The position numbers and the translations under genes are program-made. 64,000 nt of DNA from Streptococcus sp. 29887. Lineage in GTDB: Bacteria > Bacillota > Bacilli > Lactobacillales > Streptococcaceae. The stretch spans positions 1,826,001 to 1,890,000 of the forward strand of contig NZ_CP118735.1 of the NCBI RefSeq assembly GCF_032595075.1. The letters are read 5' to 3'. The notes below the pieces were generated by a model that was not told where the DNA came from, did not search any database, and saw only the letters and a list, made by a program, of their open reading frames with translations. This document shows, piece after piece, positions 1 through 8,982 of this stretch (its first letter is position 1; every line of letters begins with the position of its first letter).

Positions 1-681
1 TGTGGCGTCTGGTCCTGAAAAACGAGCAGACCAGACACCTGGCAGACCGCCAAGTGCATCAACCTTCAAGCCTGAATCATCAGCCAAAACCATCTTCCCT
101 GTCAGCTCTGCTATGGTTTCAGCCTTGAGCCGTGCATTTTCTTCAAAAGTCATACCTGTTTCTGCTACATCTGGCAGGTCAGGATAGTTGTTGAGGTTCT
201 CAACTTGGTAACCAAACCGCTCAAAAAACTTACGGAATTCCTTGGTCTTACCTTCATTTTTAGTGGCAATCAAGATGGTATCTCCCACGCTTGCCAACCC
301 CTTGTCTTGACCGAAGAAATCAGACATAGCCACACCATCTTTTGTCAGATGAACCAAGAGAAGCTTGTCATTCTCTGTTACCAGAATAGCCCCTTGGTGT
401 TGGAGGGCCTTGAACTGTCTATTGTTTAACTCATTCAAAACATCACAGGCAAACTGGAAGAGGGCAAAGTCAGACTGAAGTTTAATCACCTCAATATTGA
501 CACACTGGTTAAAAGTCTCATCTTCATAGTTGCCAGCAATGAGTTTGTCAAACAATTGACCAATCTGGTAAATTTCTTGTTCTCTGCCAGTTTCACCAAA
601 TGAACCAAATAGGTTGGCAAAGCTAGCCTTTCCAATAAACCAGTTATGCTCATCTCTGTATTCGTATATCTTGTCTGTCAT
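1..681 (-). CDS. rdgB: Non-canonical purine NTP pyrophosphatase (RdgB/Ham1) with streptococcal N-terminal extension, 3' end outside window
   Basis: Partial gene; 227 codons are visible and the stop lies before position 1. Ham1/RdgB enzymes hydrolyse ITP, dITP and XTP to monophosphates and keep deaminated purines out of DNA and RNA. The conserved nucleotide-binding motif [12 protein letters not shown] lies near residues 138-149 and [17 protein letters not shown] near 199-215. About 130 residues precede the Ham1 core; this long N-terminal extension is usual in streptococcal homologues and has no function I can name. The ATG overlaps the TGA of murI (ATGA), so the two genes are translationally coupled in the order murI-rdgB. 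Confidence 0.9.
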   Translation of the reverse strand, partial: MTDKIYEYRDEHNWFIGKASFANLFGSFGETGREQEIYQIGQLFDKLIAGNYEDETFNQCVNIEVIKLQSDFALFQFACDVLNELNNRQFKALQHQGAILVTENDKLLLVHLTKDGVAMSDFFGQDKGLASVGDTILIATKNEGKTKEFRKFFERFGYQVENLNNYPDLPDVAETGMTFEENARLKAETIAELTGKMVLADDSGLKVDALGGLPGVWSARFSGPDAT

Positions 682-1472
682 AGTTCTACATGCTCCACAT
701 GAATATCAATGCCCATCCAGCTTTCAGCAATTTCTTTAAAAGCTGCTGGGCTAGCTGTTGTGTAAAAACGGTGCTGAACATCCTTTTCGGTACGACTTCG
801 GTTGATTTCGAAATAATTCAACAAAACCGAAATATCCCGTGCGCACTCTGCCCCACTGTCAATCAACTTGACATCCTTGCCCATGGCATTTTGAATGATG
901 GGACGGAGAAGTGGATAGTGGGTACAGCCCAAAACCAGCGTATCTACCTGACCGACCAAGGGACGCAGACTATCGTAGACAACTTTCTTTGCCAAACTAG
1001 ATTGATGTCCATTGGACTCTACCAAAGGGACAAACTTGGGACAAGCCAAGCTTTCTACCTGTATCCCAGGAGAGAGAGCCTGTATCTTTTGTCTGTAAAT
1101 ATCCGATTGGATGGTCATAGCGGTTCCTAAAACCCCAATCTTCCCATTCCTTGTCGCCTTGATGGCTGCGGAGGCACCTGGCAAGATAACACCCAAAACG
1201 GGAATATCTAGAGATTCCTTGATTTCGTCCAAGACAATTGCTGTAGCTGTATTACAGGCAAGGACAATCATTTTGACATTTTTTGTCAATAAGAAACGCA
1301 CCAATTCCCAAGTATATTCTCTGATTTGTTCAGCTGGTCTAGGACCGTAAGGAGCTCGTGCAGAATCTCCGATATAAACGATTTCTTCATGGGGTAATTG
1401 ACGCATGAGTTCACGCACAACCGTCAAACCACCCACACCTGAATCTAAAAATCCTATAGGTCTATTATCCAT
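678..1472 (-). CDS. murI: Glutamate racemase
   Basis: Interconverts L- and D-glutamate to supply D-Glu for peptidoglycan. The 264-residue product has the FLDSGVGG substrate loop at residues 8-15 and the two catalytic cysteines, Cys73 in ACNTATA and Cys183 in GCTHYPLL. An in-frame TTG at 1520 would add 16 residues, but it lies in the T-tract of a terminator hairpin (1519-1552) and has no Shine-Dalgarno sequence. The ATG at 1472 gives the standard family N-terminus [12 protein letters not shown]. The gene is coupled to rdgB downstream. Confidence 0.93.
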   Translation of the reverse strand: MDNRPIGFLDSGVGGLTVVRELMRQLPHEEIVYIGDSARAPYGPRPAEQIREYTWELVRFLLTKNVKMIVLACNTATAIVLDEIKESLDIPVLGVILPGASAAIKATRNGKIGVLGTAMTIQSDIYRQKIQALSPGIQVESLACPKFVPLVESNGHQSSLAKKVVYDSLRPLVGQVDTLVLGCTHYPLLRPIIQNAMGKDVKLIDSGAECARDISVLLNYFEINRSRTEKDVQHRFYTTASPAAFKEIAESWMGIDIHVEHVEL

Positions 1473-1518
1473 ACTGCTCAGAATAGCCAGAAGTCTGACT
1501 AACCTTTCTTTCTTACTC

Positions 1519-1552
1519 AAAAAAAGGGAATGGGAAAGAATATCCCAGTCCC
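1519..1552 (-). terminator. Rho-independent terminator between the UPF0154 gene and murI
   Basis: On the minus strand a 10-bp stem (GGGACTGGGA with TCCCATTCCC, one mismatch) around a 7-nt loop is followed by seven T. It lies eight bases after the UPF0154 stop and just before murI. It separates the two genes and argues against the TTG start for murI. Confidence 0.8.
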
Positions 1553-1559
1553 ATGTCGC

Positions 1560-1802
1560 TTATTTTTTCTTGCTTGCTGCTTTTTGCTGGCTCTTGATTT
1601 GGCGAAGTACTTGTTGTACTTTTGCTTCGCTTGGCTTTTGACCCATTTGGCTCATCATCAAGCGCAAGGCATTTTCATCCAAAACTGGCTTGTCAGCAAT
1701 GTAGTTTTCCACTTGTTTGCGTGACAAGTAAATCCCCAAGGCTACACCACCTGCAAGTGCCACAAGCACCAAAACAATTACTAAACCGATACCTAATTGC
1801 AT
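1560..1802 (-). CDS. UPF0154 (YneF-like) small membrane protein
   Basis: An 80-residue protein with one N-terminal membrane helix ([21 protein letters not shown], residues 3-23) and a basic cytoplasmic tail ending in KKK. The sequence [20 protein letters not shown] is typical of the UPF0154 family, which is widespread in Firmicutes and of unknown function. The start at 1802 has an AGGAG six bases upstream. A longer frame to 1847 exists but lacks a ribosome binding site. A terminator follows directly. Confidence 0.85.
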   Translation of the reverse strand: MQLGIGLVIVLVLVALAGGVALGIYLSRKQVENYIADKPVLDENALRLMMSQMGQKPSEAKVQQVLRQIKSQQKAASKKK

Positions 1803-1901
1803 ATCAATCTCCTGATTTTCTAAAAAATAATTCATCTGGTATTGCATCGCGCAATCTCATACTGACACTATTATACCAAATTCCCCAAGCTTTTCCAAGA
1901 C

Positions 1902-3149
1902 TTACCTGTCAAATTCAAAACCGTAAATGGTTGCGAAATAATCCTCAGGAGTTTCAGCACGGCGAATCATACGAGCTGTGCCATCTTCCTGCAAAAGAAT
2001 TTCAGAAGAACGCAAACGACCGTTGTAATTGTAACCCATGGAGAAGCCGTGAGCCCCACTATCATGGATGACCAAGGTATCTCCTACTTCTGCCCGTGGC
2101 AATTCCCGATTAACCGCAAACTTGTCGTTGTTTTCACATAAAGAGCCTGCTACATCCACGACTTCAATCGGAGCGTCTGGTCGAGTGATGTTAGTGATAT
2201 GGTGATAAGCGCCGTAGAAAGCTGGGCGCATGAGGTTGGCAGCTGAGGCATCTACACCTACATAGGTCCGATAGGTTTCCTTACGATGAAGCACCTTGGT
2301 AATCAAGTGACCATGCGGCGCCAACATAAAGCGACCCAATTCCGTAAAAATTTTGACCTGTCCCATACCAGCTGGCGTGAGAATTTCCTCATAGGCCTTA
2401 CGAACTCCCTCACCAATGACAGCGATGTCGTTTGGCTCTTGGTCTAGGCGATAGTTGACACCAATACCACCTGATAGGTTGATGAAGTCCAAGGTCACAC
2501 CTGTTTCCTCACGAATTTCCAAGGCCAATTCAAAGAGTTGACGAGCTAGGACAGGGTAGTAATCATTGGTAACAGTATTTGAAGCCAGAAAGGCATGGAT
2601 ACCAAATTCCTTGACACCAAGTTCTTTTAACTCCTTGTAGCCCTTCATCAGCTGGTCCTTGGTCATGCCAAACTTAGACTCTTCAGGATGGTCCATAATA
2701 TCCGTTCCCAGTGAGAATACTCCACCTGGATTGTAACGGAGGCAGACGGTTTCTGGAATTCCGGCTACATTTTTCAAAAACTCAATGTGTTCGTAGGCAT
2801 CCAAATTGATTGTTGCACCAACTTTACGAGCATAGACAAATTCTTGGGCTTGCGTATCATTTGATGTGAACATGATGTCCTTGAAGCCCATTTTTTCACT
2901 CATGAGCACCTCTACATCTGTCGCACAGTCCACTCCACAGCCTTCTTCTTGCAAGATTTTCAAAATGGCTGGTGTCGGTGTCGCTTTGACTGCAAAATAT
3001 TCCTTAAAACCCTTATTCCACGCAAAAGCTGCATTTAAAGCACGAGCCTTATCACGAATGCCTTTTTCATCATACAAATGAAAGGGAGTGGGAAATTGCT
3101 CCGTAATGGTTTCTAGAACTTCTTTACTAACAAATGGTGTCTTGGTCAT
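1902..3149 (-). CDS. lysA: Diaminopimelate decarboxylase
   Basis: Last step of lysine synthesis: meso-DAP to L-lysine, PLP-dependent. This 415-residue fold-type III decarboxylase has the PLP lysine in YFAVKATPTP (Lys55), an LSGGIGVNYR glycine loop for PLP phosphate near residue 225, and a C-terminal barrel with SLCENND carrying the active-site cysteine. The length is normal. The ATG has GAGGTAGAG upstream. It appears monocistronic: the BI-1 terminator lies on its 5' side. The product feeds both protein synthesis and the Lys-type peptidoglycan made with murC, mraY and murI of this window. Confidence 0.93.
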   Translation of the reverse strand: MTKTPFVSKEVLETITEQFPTPFHLYDEKGIRDKARALNAAFAWNKGFKEYFAVKATPTPAILKILQEEGCGVDCATDVEVLMSEKMGFKDIMFTSNDTQAQEFVYARKVGATINLDAYEHIEFLKNVAGIPETVCLRYNPGGVFSLGTDIMDHPEESKFGMTKDQLMKGYKELKELGVKEFGIHAFLASNTVTNDYYPVLARQLFELALEIREETGVTLDFINLSGGIGVNYRLDQEPNDIAVIGEGVRKAYEEILTPAGMGQVKIFTELGRFMLAPHGHLITKVLHRKETYRTYVGVDASAANLMRPAFYGAYHHITNITRPDAPIEVVDVAGSLCENNDKFAVNRELPRAEVGDTLVIHDSGAHGFSMGYNYNGRLRSSEILLQEDGTARMIRRAETPEDYFATIYGFEFDR

Positions 3150-3206
3150 CTCTCTACCTCATCAAATATTTTTCCTATTATACCACAGAACATCCTTTTC
3201 AGAAAA

Positions 3207-3231
3207 TGAAAAACCCACTCCTAAGAGTGGG
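3207..3231 (-). terminator. Terminator of the methyltransferase/HD/BI-1 operon
   Basis: A perfect 7-bp stem (CCCACTC, loop TTAG, GAGTGGG) followed by TTTTTC on the minus strand, immediately after the BI-1 stop codon. Confidence 0.85.
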
Positions 3232-3237
3232 CAATGA

Positions 3238-3939
3238 CTAATCTCTATTCATCATTCCAAAAATGCGAAGCAAGTTGAGGAAGAGGTTAACAAAGTCAAG
3301 GTAGAGTTGAAGAGCCATAGACACTACCCAACCATTCTGGACATTGCCACCTGTTTGCTCAAAGACATTTCGGATACGTTGGTTGTCATAAGCAATCAAA
3401 CCTGAGAAAACAAGGACTGACACGATAGACATGGCAAAGCTGATACCTGAACTACGAAGGAAGATGTTGATGACACTGGCAATCATAATTCCCCAGAGGG
3501 CAGCACGCAAGGCTTGGGCCATACCTGAAAGGTTTTTCTTAGTCGTCATACCAATCACTGCCATAATGGCAAACATCAGAGCAGCAGATAGGAAGGCCAA
3601 GGCAACTGTTTCAGTCGTATAGAACATCAAGACCATACTGATGGTCAAGCCGTTTGTTACCGAGTAGGCCAAGAACATTGGTAGGGCCATTGGACTATTT
3701 TTAGCAGCCATGGTAGAAGCAGCAACCACCAAGGCAATTTGTCCCAACATGACCAACATCATAACAATAGAACCAGCACTAAGCAAGGCATAAAGAAACT
3801 GCTGGAAAACAGTAACTGCTAGGAAGGAGACAAGGGCTGACAAGCCAATTCCCATAGCAACTACAGCATAAATCTTCCCAAAGAAACGGTTAAGAGCGGT
3901 GTTATCCACCTGATTGATGATAAATGAATCGTTGTTCAT
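3238..3939 (-). CDS. Bax inhibitor-1 / YccA-family integral membrane protein
   Basis: A 233-residue protein with seven hydrophobic segments, starting near residues 24-45 and ending with a helix before GMMNRD. The sequence LIAYDNQRIRNVFEQ near residue 180 is the conserved Asp-containing signature of the BI-1/YccA (TMBIM) family, members of which act as pH-sensitive calcium leak channels or FtsH modulators. Which of these applies here is unknown. It is the last gene of a three-gene operon, 19 bp after the HD protein, and is followed by a terminator. Confidence 0.88.
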   Translation of the reverse strand: MNNDSFIINQVDNTALNRFFGKIYAVVAMGIGLSALVSFLAVTVFQQFLYALLSAGSIVMMLVMLGQIALVVAASTMAAKNSPMALPMFLAYSVTNGLTISMVLMFYTTETVALAFLSAALMFAIMAVIGMTTKKNLSGMAQALRAALWGIMIASVINIFLRSSGISFAMSIVSVLVFSGLIAYDNQRIRNVFEQTGGNVQNGWVVSMALQLYLDFVNLFLNLLRIFGMMNRD

Positions 3940-3958
3940 ATAGTTCTCCTTTTATATC

Positions 3959-4441
3959 CTACTCAAAGCGCAGGACCTTTCGATTTTTCCATTTGTATTG
4001 CAGGGGCAGGGTAAACTCACGAACTGCCCAATATTTATCTACACAGGTCACAATCCATGATTCCTTGTAACGGGGCGGAGCCAAGGTTGCACCAAACATA
4101 TGCTTGACAATAATATCTTCTTCTACCTTATTAAGCTTGGTTAATTTTTCTGCATTGCGCTTGGCAATCCGCGGATGGACCCAGGCATGACTTTTGTTAA
4201 ATTTTGTTTCACGCCAGTCATAGAAGAAGAGATCATGTAGGAGGCCACCTCTGGCAGTCGACTTGGCATCCCATCCAAATTTTTTAGCAATTTTATAGCT
4301 GGTGTAGGAAACATTGATCGAATGTTCCAAGCGAGTCGAATGATAGTGGTGGGGAATGTCCGCCAACTTCTGCACCTTTTTAGTGTCAATCAAGTGACCG
4401 ACATAAGCCATATATTCTTTATCTTTTTTATAAGCACCCAT
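3959..4441 (-). CDS. HD-domain metal-dependent hydrolase
   Basis: A 160-residue cytoplasmic protein. The HD motif residues are visible: His40 in RLEHSINV, His69-Asp70 in LLHDLFFYDW, and Asp in VTCVDKYW near residue 133. These ligate the metal in HD phosphohydrolases. The substrate cannot be told from sequence; related small HD proteins are annotated as nucleotidases or uncharacterised hydrolases. It lies between the rRNA methyltransferase and the BI-1 gene in the same direction and is probably co-transcribed with both. Confidence 0.8.
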   Translation of the reverse strand: MGAYKKDKEYMAYVGHLIDTKKVQKLADIPHHYHSTRLEHSINVSYTSYKIAKKFGWDAKSTARGGLLHDLFFYDWRETKFNKSHAWVHPRIAKRNAEKLTKLNKVEEDIIVKHMFGATLAPPRYKESWIVTCVDKYWAVREFTLPLQYKWKNRKVLRFE

Positions 4442-4489
4442 AGATGTAAACCTCGTTTTGTTATTATAACACAGTTTATGCTTCTTGGC

Positions 4490-5230
4490 TTAAATAAAGC
4501 TAAAGACTAAAATTCCTGCTGCAATGGCAACATTCAAACTCTCCGCCTGGCCAGGCATGGTGATGTGAACCAGCTGATCGGCTTCCTCAGCCACAAAATC
4601 CGAAATCCCCTGACCTTCATTTCCCATCACAAGTGCAAAGCTAGCCCCTGGTGCTACCTGCCTATAATCTACAGACTGACTAGATAGGGTCGTTGCCAAA
4701 ATCTCCACCTGATTATTTTTTAGAGTGGAGAGAATATCACCGATGGGCAGGCGATAGATGGGCAGATGAAAATGACTTCCCTGCATAGAACGAAGGACCT
4801 TCATATTGTAAATATCGGCTGACTTATCTGTCAAAAATACGCCATCAAAACCAGCCGCATCAGCCGTACGTATGATGGTGCCAACATTCCCTGGGTCCTG
4901 AACATCTTCCAAGACTAGAAACCTACCATCCAGTCGCTCAGGCAAATCCTGACTAGGTAGAGCAAGTTGGGCAAGAACCCCTTGCGGTGACTTAGAATCA
5001 GTCAAATCTTGCATGATTTCTGGGCTGACTACTGTCACTTGCTCCATATGAGCAACCCTGTCCACATACTCTTCCACCACCAAAATATGTTGAATAGTCG
5101 CTCCAGCCTTGACTGCTTCTTCTAATAAATGCCATCCCTCAATTAAGTAGGAAGACCTACGGTATTTTTTCTGTTGTAATTTCTTAATTTGTTTGACCAG
5201 ATTATTGGATTTCGAACGGATAATTTCCAT
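4490..5230 (-). CDS. TrmH/SpoU-family RNA 2'-O-methyltransferase
   Basis: The 246-residue protein begins MEIIRSKSNN; the ATG at 5230 has GAGGAAACT upstream and is preferred to the longer frame starting at 5260. The three SPOUT motifs are present: LEDVQDPGNVGTIIRTADA (motif 1 with Asn and Arg), ALVMGNEGQGIS (motif 2) and the C-terminal ITMPGQAESLNVAIAAGI (motif 3) that forms the SAM-binding trefoil knot. The N-terminus resembles the RNA 2'-O-ribose methyltransferase substrate-binding domain. The target is probably 23S rRNA; the exact nucleotide cannot be inferred. Confidence 0.88.
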   Translation of the reverse strand: MEIIRSKSNNLVKQIKKLQQKKYRRSSYLIEGWHLLEEAVKAGATIQHILVVEEYVDRVAHMEQVTVVSPEIMQDLTDSKSPQGVLAQLALPSQDLPERLDGRFLVLEDVQDPGNVGTIIRTADAAGFDGVFLTDKSADIYNMKVLRSMQGSHFHLPIYRLPIGDILSTLKNNQVEILATTLSSQSVDYRQVAPGASFALVMGNEGQGISDFVAEEADQLVHITMPGQAESLNVAIAAGILVFSFI

Positions 5231-5259
5231 AGTTTCCTCATTTTCTTTCTTACCCAACA

Positions 5260-5288
5260 ATGATATAATAAAGTAAAGTTCTTGTCAA
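5260..5288 (-). promoter_or_regulatory. Promoter for the methyltransferase operon, facing acyP
   Basis: On the minus strand TTGACA (5288-5283), a 17-bp spacer and TATCAT (5265-5260) fit a sigma-A promoter about 30 bp upstream of the methyltransferase ATG. A TATAAT at 5264-5269 on the plus strand could serve acyP-yidC, so the 70-bp gap is a compact divergent promoter region. Confidence 0.6.
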
Positions 5289-5300
5289 AAGGAGAAACTT

Positions 5301-5582
5301 ATGAGAAAGGTTAAAATGATTGCATCTGGTCGGGTGCAAGGAGTTGGTTTTCGTTGGGCTGTCCAATTTTTAGCAGTGGAAATTGGTGATATTTACGGCA
5401 GGGTCTGGAACAATGATGATGGAACAGTGACCATCTTGGCTCAGTCCGAAAACGCTGAGAAGCTCAGCCATTTTATCCATGAAATCCGAAAAGGCCCCTC
5501 TCGCATGGCAAAGATTAGCTATCTTGATGTGACACTTGCTAACTTTGACGACTACCATGATTTTCAGGTCAGTCATAGATAA
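5301..5582 (+). CDS. acyP: Acylphosphatase
   Basis: A 93-residue enzyme hydrolysing carboxyl-phosphate bonds such as acetyl phosphate. Catalytic Arg18 lies in GRVQGVGFRWAV and Asn37 in GRVWNNDDGTV, both diagnostic for the family. The ATG has AAGGAGAAACTT upstream. It is followed by yidC on the same strand 64 bp later. Confidence 0.93.
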   Translation: MRKVKMIASGRVQGVGFRWAVQFLAVEIGDIYGRVWNNDDGTVTILAQSENAEKLSHFIHEIRKGPSRMAKISYLDVTLANFDDYHDFQVSHR

Positions 5583-5646
5583 AACTTGAAAATTGACCAT
5601 AAAAACAGTAAAATAGAATGTATCATGTAAAAAGGAATGTAGCAAT

Positions 5647-6564
5647 TTGAAAAAGAATAAACGTCTACTCTTAGCCAGCATGGCTCTTGCCAGTCTTGTA
5701 TTTTTGGCTGGATGTGTCAAAACTGATAAAAAAGGTGTTCCAACCGGTGAAGGCTGGGTTTATAACTATCTGGTAGAACCAATGGGAAACCTGATTACCT
5801 TCTTTGCTGAAAACCAAGGACTTGGTTTTGGTCTTGCCATTATCGTGGTAACCCTCATCGTTCGCTTCGTGATTATGCCACTCGGTATCTATCAGTCTTG
5901 GAAAGCAACCTACCAATCGGAAAAGATGAACTACCTCAAGCCAATCTTGGGTCCTATCCAAGAGCGCATGAAAAATGCAAGCTCTCAAGAGGAACAATTG
6001 GCTGCGCAACAAGAATTCTTTGCGGCTCAAAAGCAGTATGGAGTAAGTGTATTTGGCGGTATGGGCTGTCTTCCACTCCTTATCCAAATGCCTTTCTTCA
6101 CGGCTCTCTTCTATGCAGCCCGTCACACACCAGGTATCTCTGAAGCCTCATTCTTAGGCATTCCTCTTGGTCAGCCAAGTATGATTCTGACTGCTGTAGC
6201 AGGTATTCTCTACTATGCCCAATCACTATTGATGCAGGTCGGCATGGATGAAGAACAGAAAAAGCAAATGCAAACCGTGACCTATATGAACCCTATCATG
6301 ATTGTCATTTTCTCTTGGACTTCACCAGCTGGTGTCACTCTCTACTGGGTGGTCGGCGGTATTGTCGGGCTCATTCAACAAGCCTTAACCAACTTCATCC
6401 TCAAACCAAAAGTTCGCGCCAAGGTAGAGGAAGAATTTAAAAATAATCCACCAAAACCCTACAAATCTACCGTAAAAGATGTCACTCCCAAAGCATCTGC
6501 TATCATCGAAGAAAAGACTTCTAAAAAATCAAATCGCAACGCTGGTAAACAACGGTCTAGATAA
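5647..6564 (+). CDS. yidC: YidC/Oxa1-family membrane protein insertase
   Basis: Inserts and folds membrane proteins, with or without SecYEG. The 305-residue product has a lipoprotein signal peptide with lipobox LAGC (Cys23), the typical Gram-positive YidC form. Five hydrophobic segments follow, with the hydrophilic-groove Arg in LIVRFVIMPLGIYQSWKA, and a basic tail ending GKQRSR. The start is TTG with AAAGGAATG upstream. Streptococci carry two YidC paralogues, and which one this is was not settled. The last codons overlap the stop of the neighbouring IS transposase frame on the other strand. Confidence 0.92.
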   Translation: MKKNKRLLLASMALASLVFLAGCVKTDKKGVPTGEGWVYNYLVEPMGNLITFFAENQGLGFGLAIIVVTLIVRFVIMPLGIYQSWKATYQSEKMNYLKPILGPIQERMKNASSQEEQLAAQQEFFAAQKQYGVSVFGGMGCLPLLIQMPFFTALFYAARHTPGISEASFLGIPLGQPSMILTAVAGILYYAQSLLMQVGMDEEQKKQMQTVTYMNPIMIVIFSWTSPAGVTLYWVVGGIVGLIQQALTNFILKPKVRAKVEEEFKNNPPKPYKSTVKDVTPKASAIIEEKTSKKSNRNAGKQRSR

Positions 6565-8251
6565 AATATAGAGGCTGGGCAAAAACTAGCCAATAACTAA
6601 AAAAATACACAGACAGATTGAGCTGCTTCAGATGAAATCCAGCCGAACTGTCTGTGTTTTTCTTTCTGTTTCTACTCTCTTGGACTAATTTCTTAGCCAA
6701 TTTCGTTAGATTCATGCTCATTAGGAGGAATCCTATCTCTGTTTCAACCACCTTTTGACCTCTGACATGGACTCTGCGCACGCCAAAAACACCCTTCATC
6801 CTACCAAATACAGGTTCGACATCCACCTTGCGTTTGGCATAAATGCGGGCTCCCTCTTTACTTGTCAATTCCTCTTTGACTAAGTTCTTGAAATAGTTCC
6901 ACGTAGGATTATACTGAATTTGTTTGAGGTTTCCTTTTTCCGTCCGTGCTAACTGGTCTAACTCTTTACTAGCTTGTACAGGATCAGCTTCGTAAATCTT
7001 AATATCTTTCTCAAATCCATACTTGTCCATTCTTCGTGAATAATTCTTAAACGAGTAGACAACCCCATCTGGCTTTATCCATTGGTCAGAATCTTCCAAG
7101 TAAGTCCAGTTTTCAGGATTGGCATCACTCTTCTTGTAGCTTTTCTTCTGCTCTTTCTGATATGTTCCGTAGGGAATCAGAGGTGTTTTCTCCAGGTCAT
7201 CAAGGATAAAGCTATAATTTTCTTCACTACCATAACCTGCATCTGCGACAATGTGTTTAAAGAGTTCTAGGGTTTGGATGGATTGAAGAAAAGGCTTGAG
7301 TGTACGAGTGTCAGTTGGATTCGGAAACAGTCCGTAAGCTAAGGCAAACTGGCTGTTTGTGCCAAGTTGGAGGTTGTAGCCCGGTTTGAGCTGACCATTC
7401 TTCATATGATCCTCTTTCATTCTCATGAATGTAGCGTCGGGATCTGTTTTTGAGTAGGAGTTTCGTTCTTGTAAAATCTGTTTATCTCGTTCGTACTTCT
7501 GTTTCCGAACAAGACAATCTTCTTTCAACTTTCTCTTGAGTTTCTTAATTCTTCTTCGTTTCTGTCTGTTGGCTGAGCCACCTTTGATGACTTTAGGCTC
7601 TTGTGAGATAGCTTCTTCCACCTCATCCAATACTTGTTCGGTTTCTTGTAGGAGTTGGTTTAGTCCCTCGCTAGTGAGGCATTCTTCCTTGGACAAGGCA
7701 GTATTCACCCCTTCTTGGACTAGTTTGTCATAAAGGGCAGAAATGTTTCCATTCAAGGCATCTTCGTAGCGTTCAACGGCCTTTTTCCACGTGAAGGAAT
7801 ACTTGTTGGCATCAGCTTCTACCTTTGTTCCATCAATGAAGAGAGCCTCATCTTCAATCAAGCCATTCTCTCTGAGGAGGAGGGTGAAGTAAATGAAGGT
7901 AGTTTTGATGAGCTGATTGGCGTGTGTGCTAGCCCGAAAACTGTTTATGGTCCGATAACAGACATAGGTATCCTGACTCAGCCATTTCATAGGAATGACT
8001 TCTTCATTCATTTGAACGATTTTCCGACCAGAGAATACCTGGCGAGCGTAGGCAAACAGGGTCATTTTAAGCAACATAGCTGGATGAAAGGCAGGACGAC
8101 CTGTGTGGGAAGTTTCTTCTAACAGAACGGATAAAGGAATAGTATCCACAAACTGACTAATCAGACGAGCCTCATGCGTTGCAGGTAAATCCCAAGCAAT
8201 ATTTAATTCCAAACTTAACTGATTTGTGTTATACTGTTTATACATTTTCAT
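6557..8251 (-). CDS. IS1182-family DDE transposase
   Basis: A 564-residue transposase. The N-terminal DUF772-type helix-turn-helix region includes GRPAFHPAMLLKMTLFAYA. The catalytic residues are in FIDGTKVEADANKY (Asp140), VADAGYGSEENY, and VEPVFGRMKG (Glu). No frameshift or internal stop, so it may be active. The reading frame runs through the left inverted repeat and stops at 6557, outside the element and inside the 3' end of yidC, so the last few residues are supplied by the host. Start codon: ATG at 8251, or the next ATG two codons later. Confidence 0.9.
   Translation of the reverse strand: MKMYKQYNTNQLSLELNIAWDLPATHEARLISQFVDTIPLSVLLEETSHTGRPAFHPAMLLKMTLFAYARQVFSGRKIVQMNEEVIPMKWLSQDTYVCYRTINSFRASTHANQLIKTTFIYFTLLLRENGLIEDEALFIDGTKVEADANKYSFTWKKAVERYEDALNGNISALYDKLVQEGVNTALSKEECLTSEGLNQLLQETEQVLDEVEEAISQEPKVIKGGSANRQKRRRIKKLKRKLKEDCLVRKQKYERDKQILQERNSYSKTDPDATFMRMKEDHMKNGQLKPGYNLQLGTNSQFALAYGLFPNPTDTRTLKPFLQSIQTLELFKHIVADAGYGSEENYSFILDDLEKTPLIPYGTYQKEQKKSYKKSDANPENWTYLEDSDQWIKPDGVVYSFKNYSRRMDKYGFEKDIKIYEADPVQASKELDQLARTEKGNLKQIQYNPTWNYFKNLVKEELTSKEGARIYAKRKVDVEPVFGRMKGVFGVRRVHVRGQKVVETEIGFLLMSMNLTKLAKKLVQESRNRKKNTDSSAGFHLKQLNLSVYFFSYWLVFAQPLYFI
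6604..6662 (-). terminator. Terminator-like hairpin inside the transposase 3' end
   Basis: On the minus strand AAACACAGACAG pairs with CTGTCTGTGT across about 33 nt, followed by ATTTTTTTAG. The stem lies within the coding frame shortly before the left inverted repeat, so it may limit read-through out of the IS toward yidC. Confidence 0.5.
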
Positions 8252-8302
8252 GCCTTTCTAGTTGTTTTGTCGTTATTATAATTATAAAGCATGAAATGGA
8301 AA

Positions 8303-8338
8303 ACGAGCAACTCCTAATTGGAATTGCTCGTTTTTTTA
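8303..8338. terminator. Hairpin upstream of the transposase
   Basis: AACGAGCAA pairs with TTGCTCGTT across a 13-nt loop, with a T7 run on the plus strand and TTTTCC on the minus strand. In its position between greA and the transposase start it could stop incoming transcription. Confidence 0.5.
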
Positions 8339-8375
8339 CTGTGAGAAGCTAGTTTTTGCCCAGCCTCTTCTTATG

Positions 8376-8403
8376 CAAAAAAATGCTAGGCTAAGCCCAG
8401 CAT
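8376..8403 (-). terminator. greA terminator
   Basis: Minus strand ATGCTGGGCTTAGCCTAGCAT folds into a near-perfect stem followed by seven T, ten bases after the greA stop codon. It remains intact just outside the IS. Confidence 0.85.
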
Positions 8404-8412
8404 CTCCACACC

Positions 8413-8895
8413 TTATTTTGTTTTTTCTACTTTCAAGATTTTTACTTCGTAGCTTCCAGCAGGGGTTTCAATGGTTGCAACATCTCCTGTTTTCTTACCA
8501 ATCAAGGCGTGACCGATTGGACTTTCATTAGAAATCTTACTCGCAAAAGCATCTGCGCCTGCTGCACCAACGATATGGTAAATTTCCTCTTCCGTTTCGC
8601 CCACTTCTTGAACTGTAACAGTCTTACCAATTGCTACTTCATCTGCAGCTACTGCATCGCTGTTAACAATCTCAGCATAACGAATTTTTGTTTCAATTGT
8701 TGAGATTTGACCTTCTACAAAGGCTTGTTCATCCTTTGCCGCCTCATACTCAGAGTTTTCTGAAAGGTCCCCGTAAGAGCGTGCAATCTTAATACGCTCT
8801 ACAATTTCTGGACGACGGACTAGTTTTAACTCTTCCAATTCTCTTTCTAATTTTTCCTTCTCTTCCAAGGTCATTGGATAGGTTTTTTCTGCCAT
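8413..8895 (-). CDS. greA: Transcription elongation factor GreA
   Basis: Stimulates RNA polymerase to cleave backtracked transcripts. The normal-length 160-residue protein has an N-terminal coiled coil (about residues 8-75) with the catalytic acidic tip in [20 protein letters not shown], and a C-terminal FKBP-like domain with [16 protein letters not shown]. The ATG has AGAAAGGAAAT upstream. It lies downstream of mltG but is separated from it by a terminator. Confidence 0.95.
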   Translation of the reverse strand: MAEKTYPMTLEEKEKLERELEELKLVRRPEIVERIKIARSYGDLSENSEYEAAKDEQAFVEGQISTIETKIRYAEIVNSDAVAADEVAIGKTVTVQEVGETEEEIYHIVGAAGADAFASKISNESPIGHALIGKKTGDVATIETPAGSYEVKILKVEKTK

Positions 8896-8925
8896 GATAT
8901 TTCCTTTTCTTTCTATATTTTCATG

Positions 8926-8958
8926 AAAACAAAATTATGTGGAAAACCACATAATTTT
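8926..8958 (-). terminator. mltG terminator
   Basis: A perfect 12-bp stem (AAAATTATGTGG with its complement, 4-nt loop) followed by GTTTTC on the minus strand, between mltG and greA. Confidence 0.8.
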
Positions 8959-8982
8959 GTTATAAATTACTAATTTACTAAT

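Larger units (their letters stand above)
6570..8368 (-). mobile_element. IS1182-type insertion sequence
   Basis: A 1.8-kb element bounded by perfect 21-bp inverted repeats (6570-6590 and 8348-8368) reading AGAGGCTGGGCAAAAACTAG. It contains one transposase frame. It lies between yidC and greA, and the greA terminator is intact just outside its right end. I could not see a convincing target-site duplication. Stem-loops near both ends (6604-6662 and 8303-8338) may shield the transposase from outside transcription. Confidence 0.88.

Noticed and set aside
1473..1520. Longer murI from the TTG at 1520
   Set aside because: The TTG lies in the T-tract of a terminator and adds residues absent from the family N-terminus.
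6563..6575. Target-site duplication for the IS element
   Set aside because: Bases outside the left end (AAAATAT) and right end (TCTTATG) do not match convincingly at any length.
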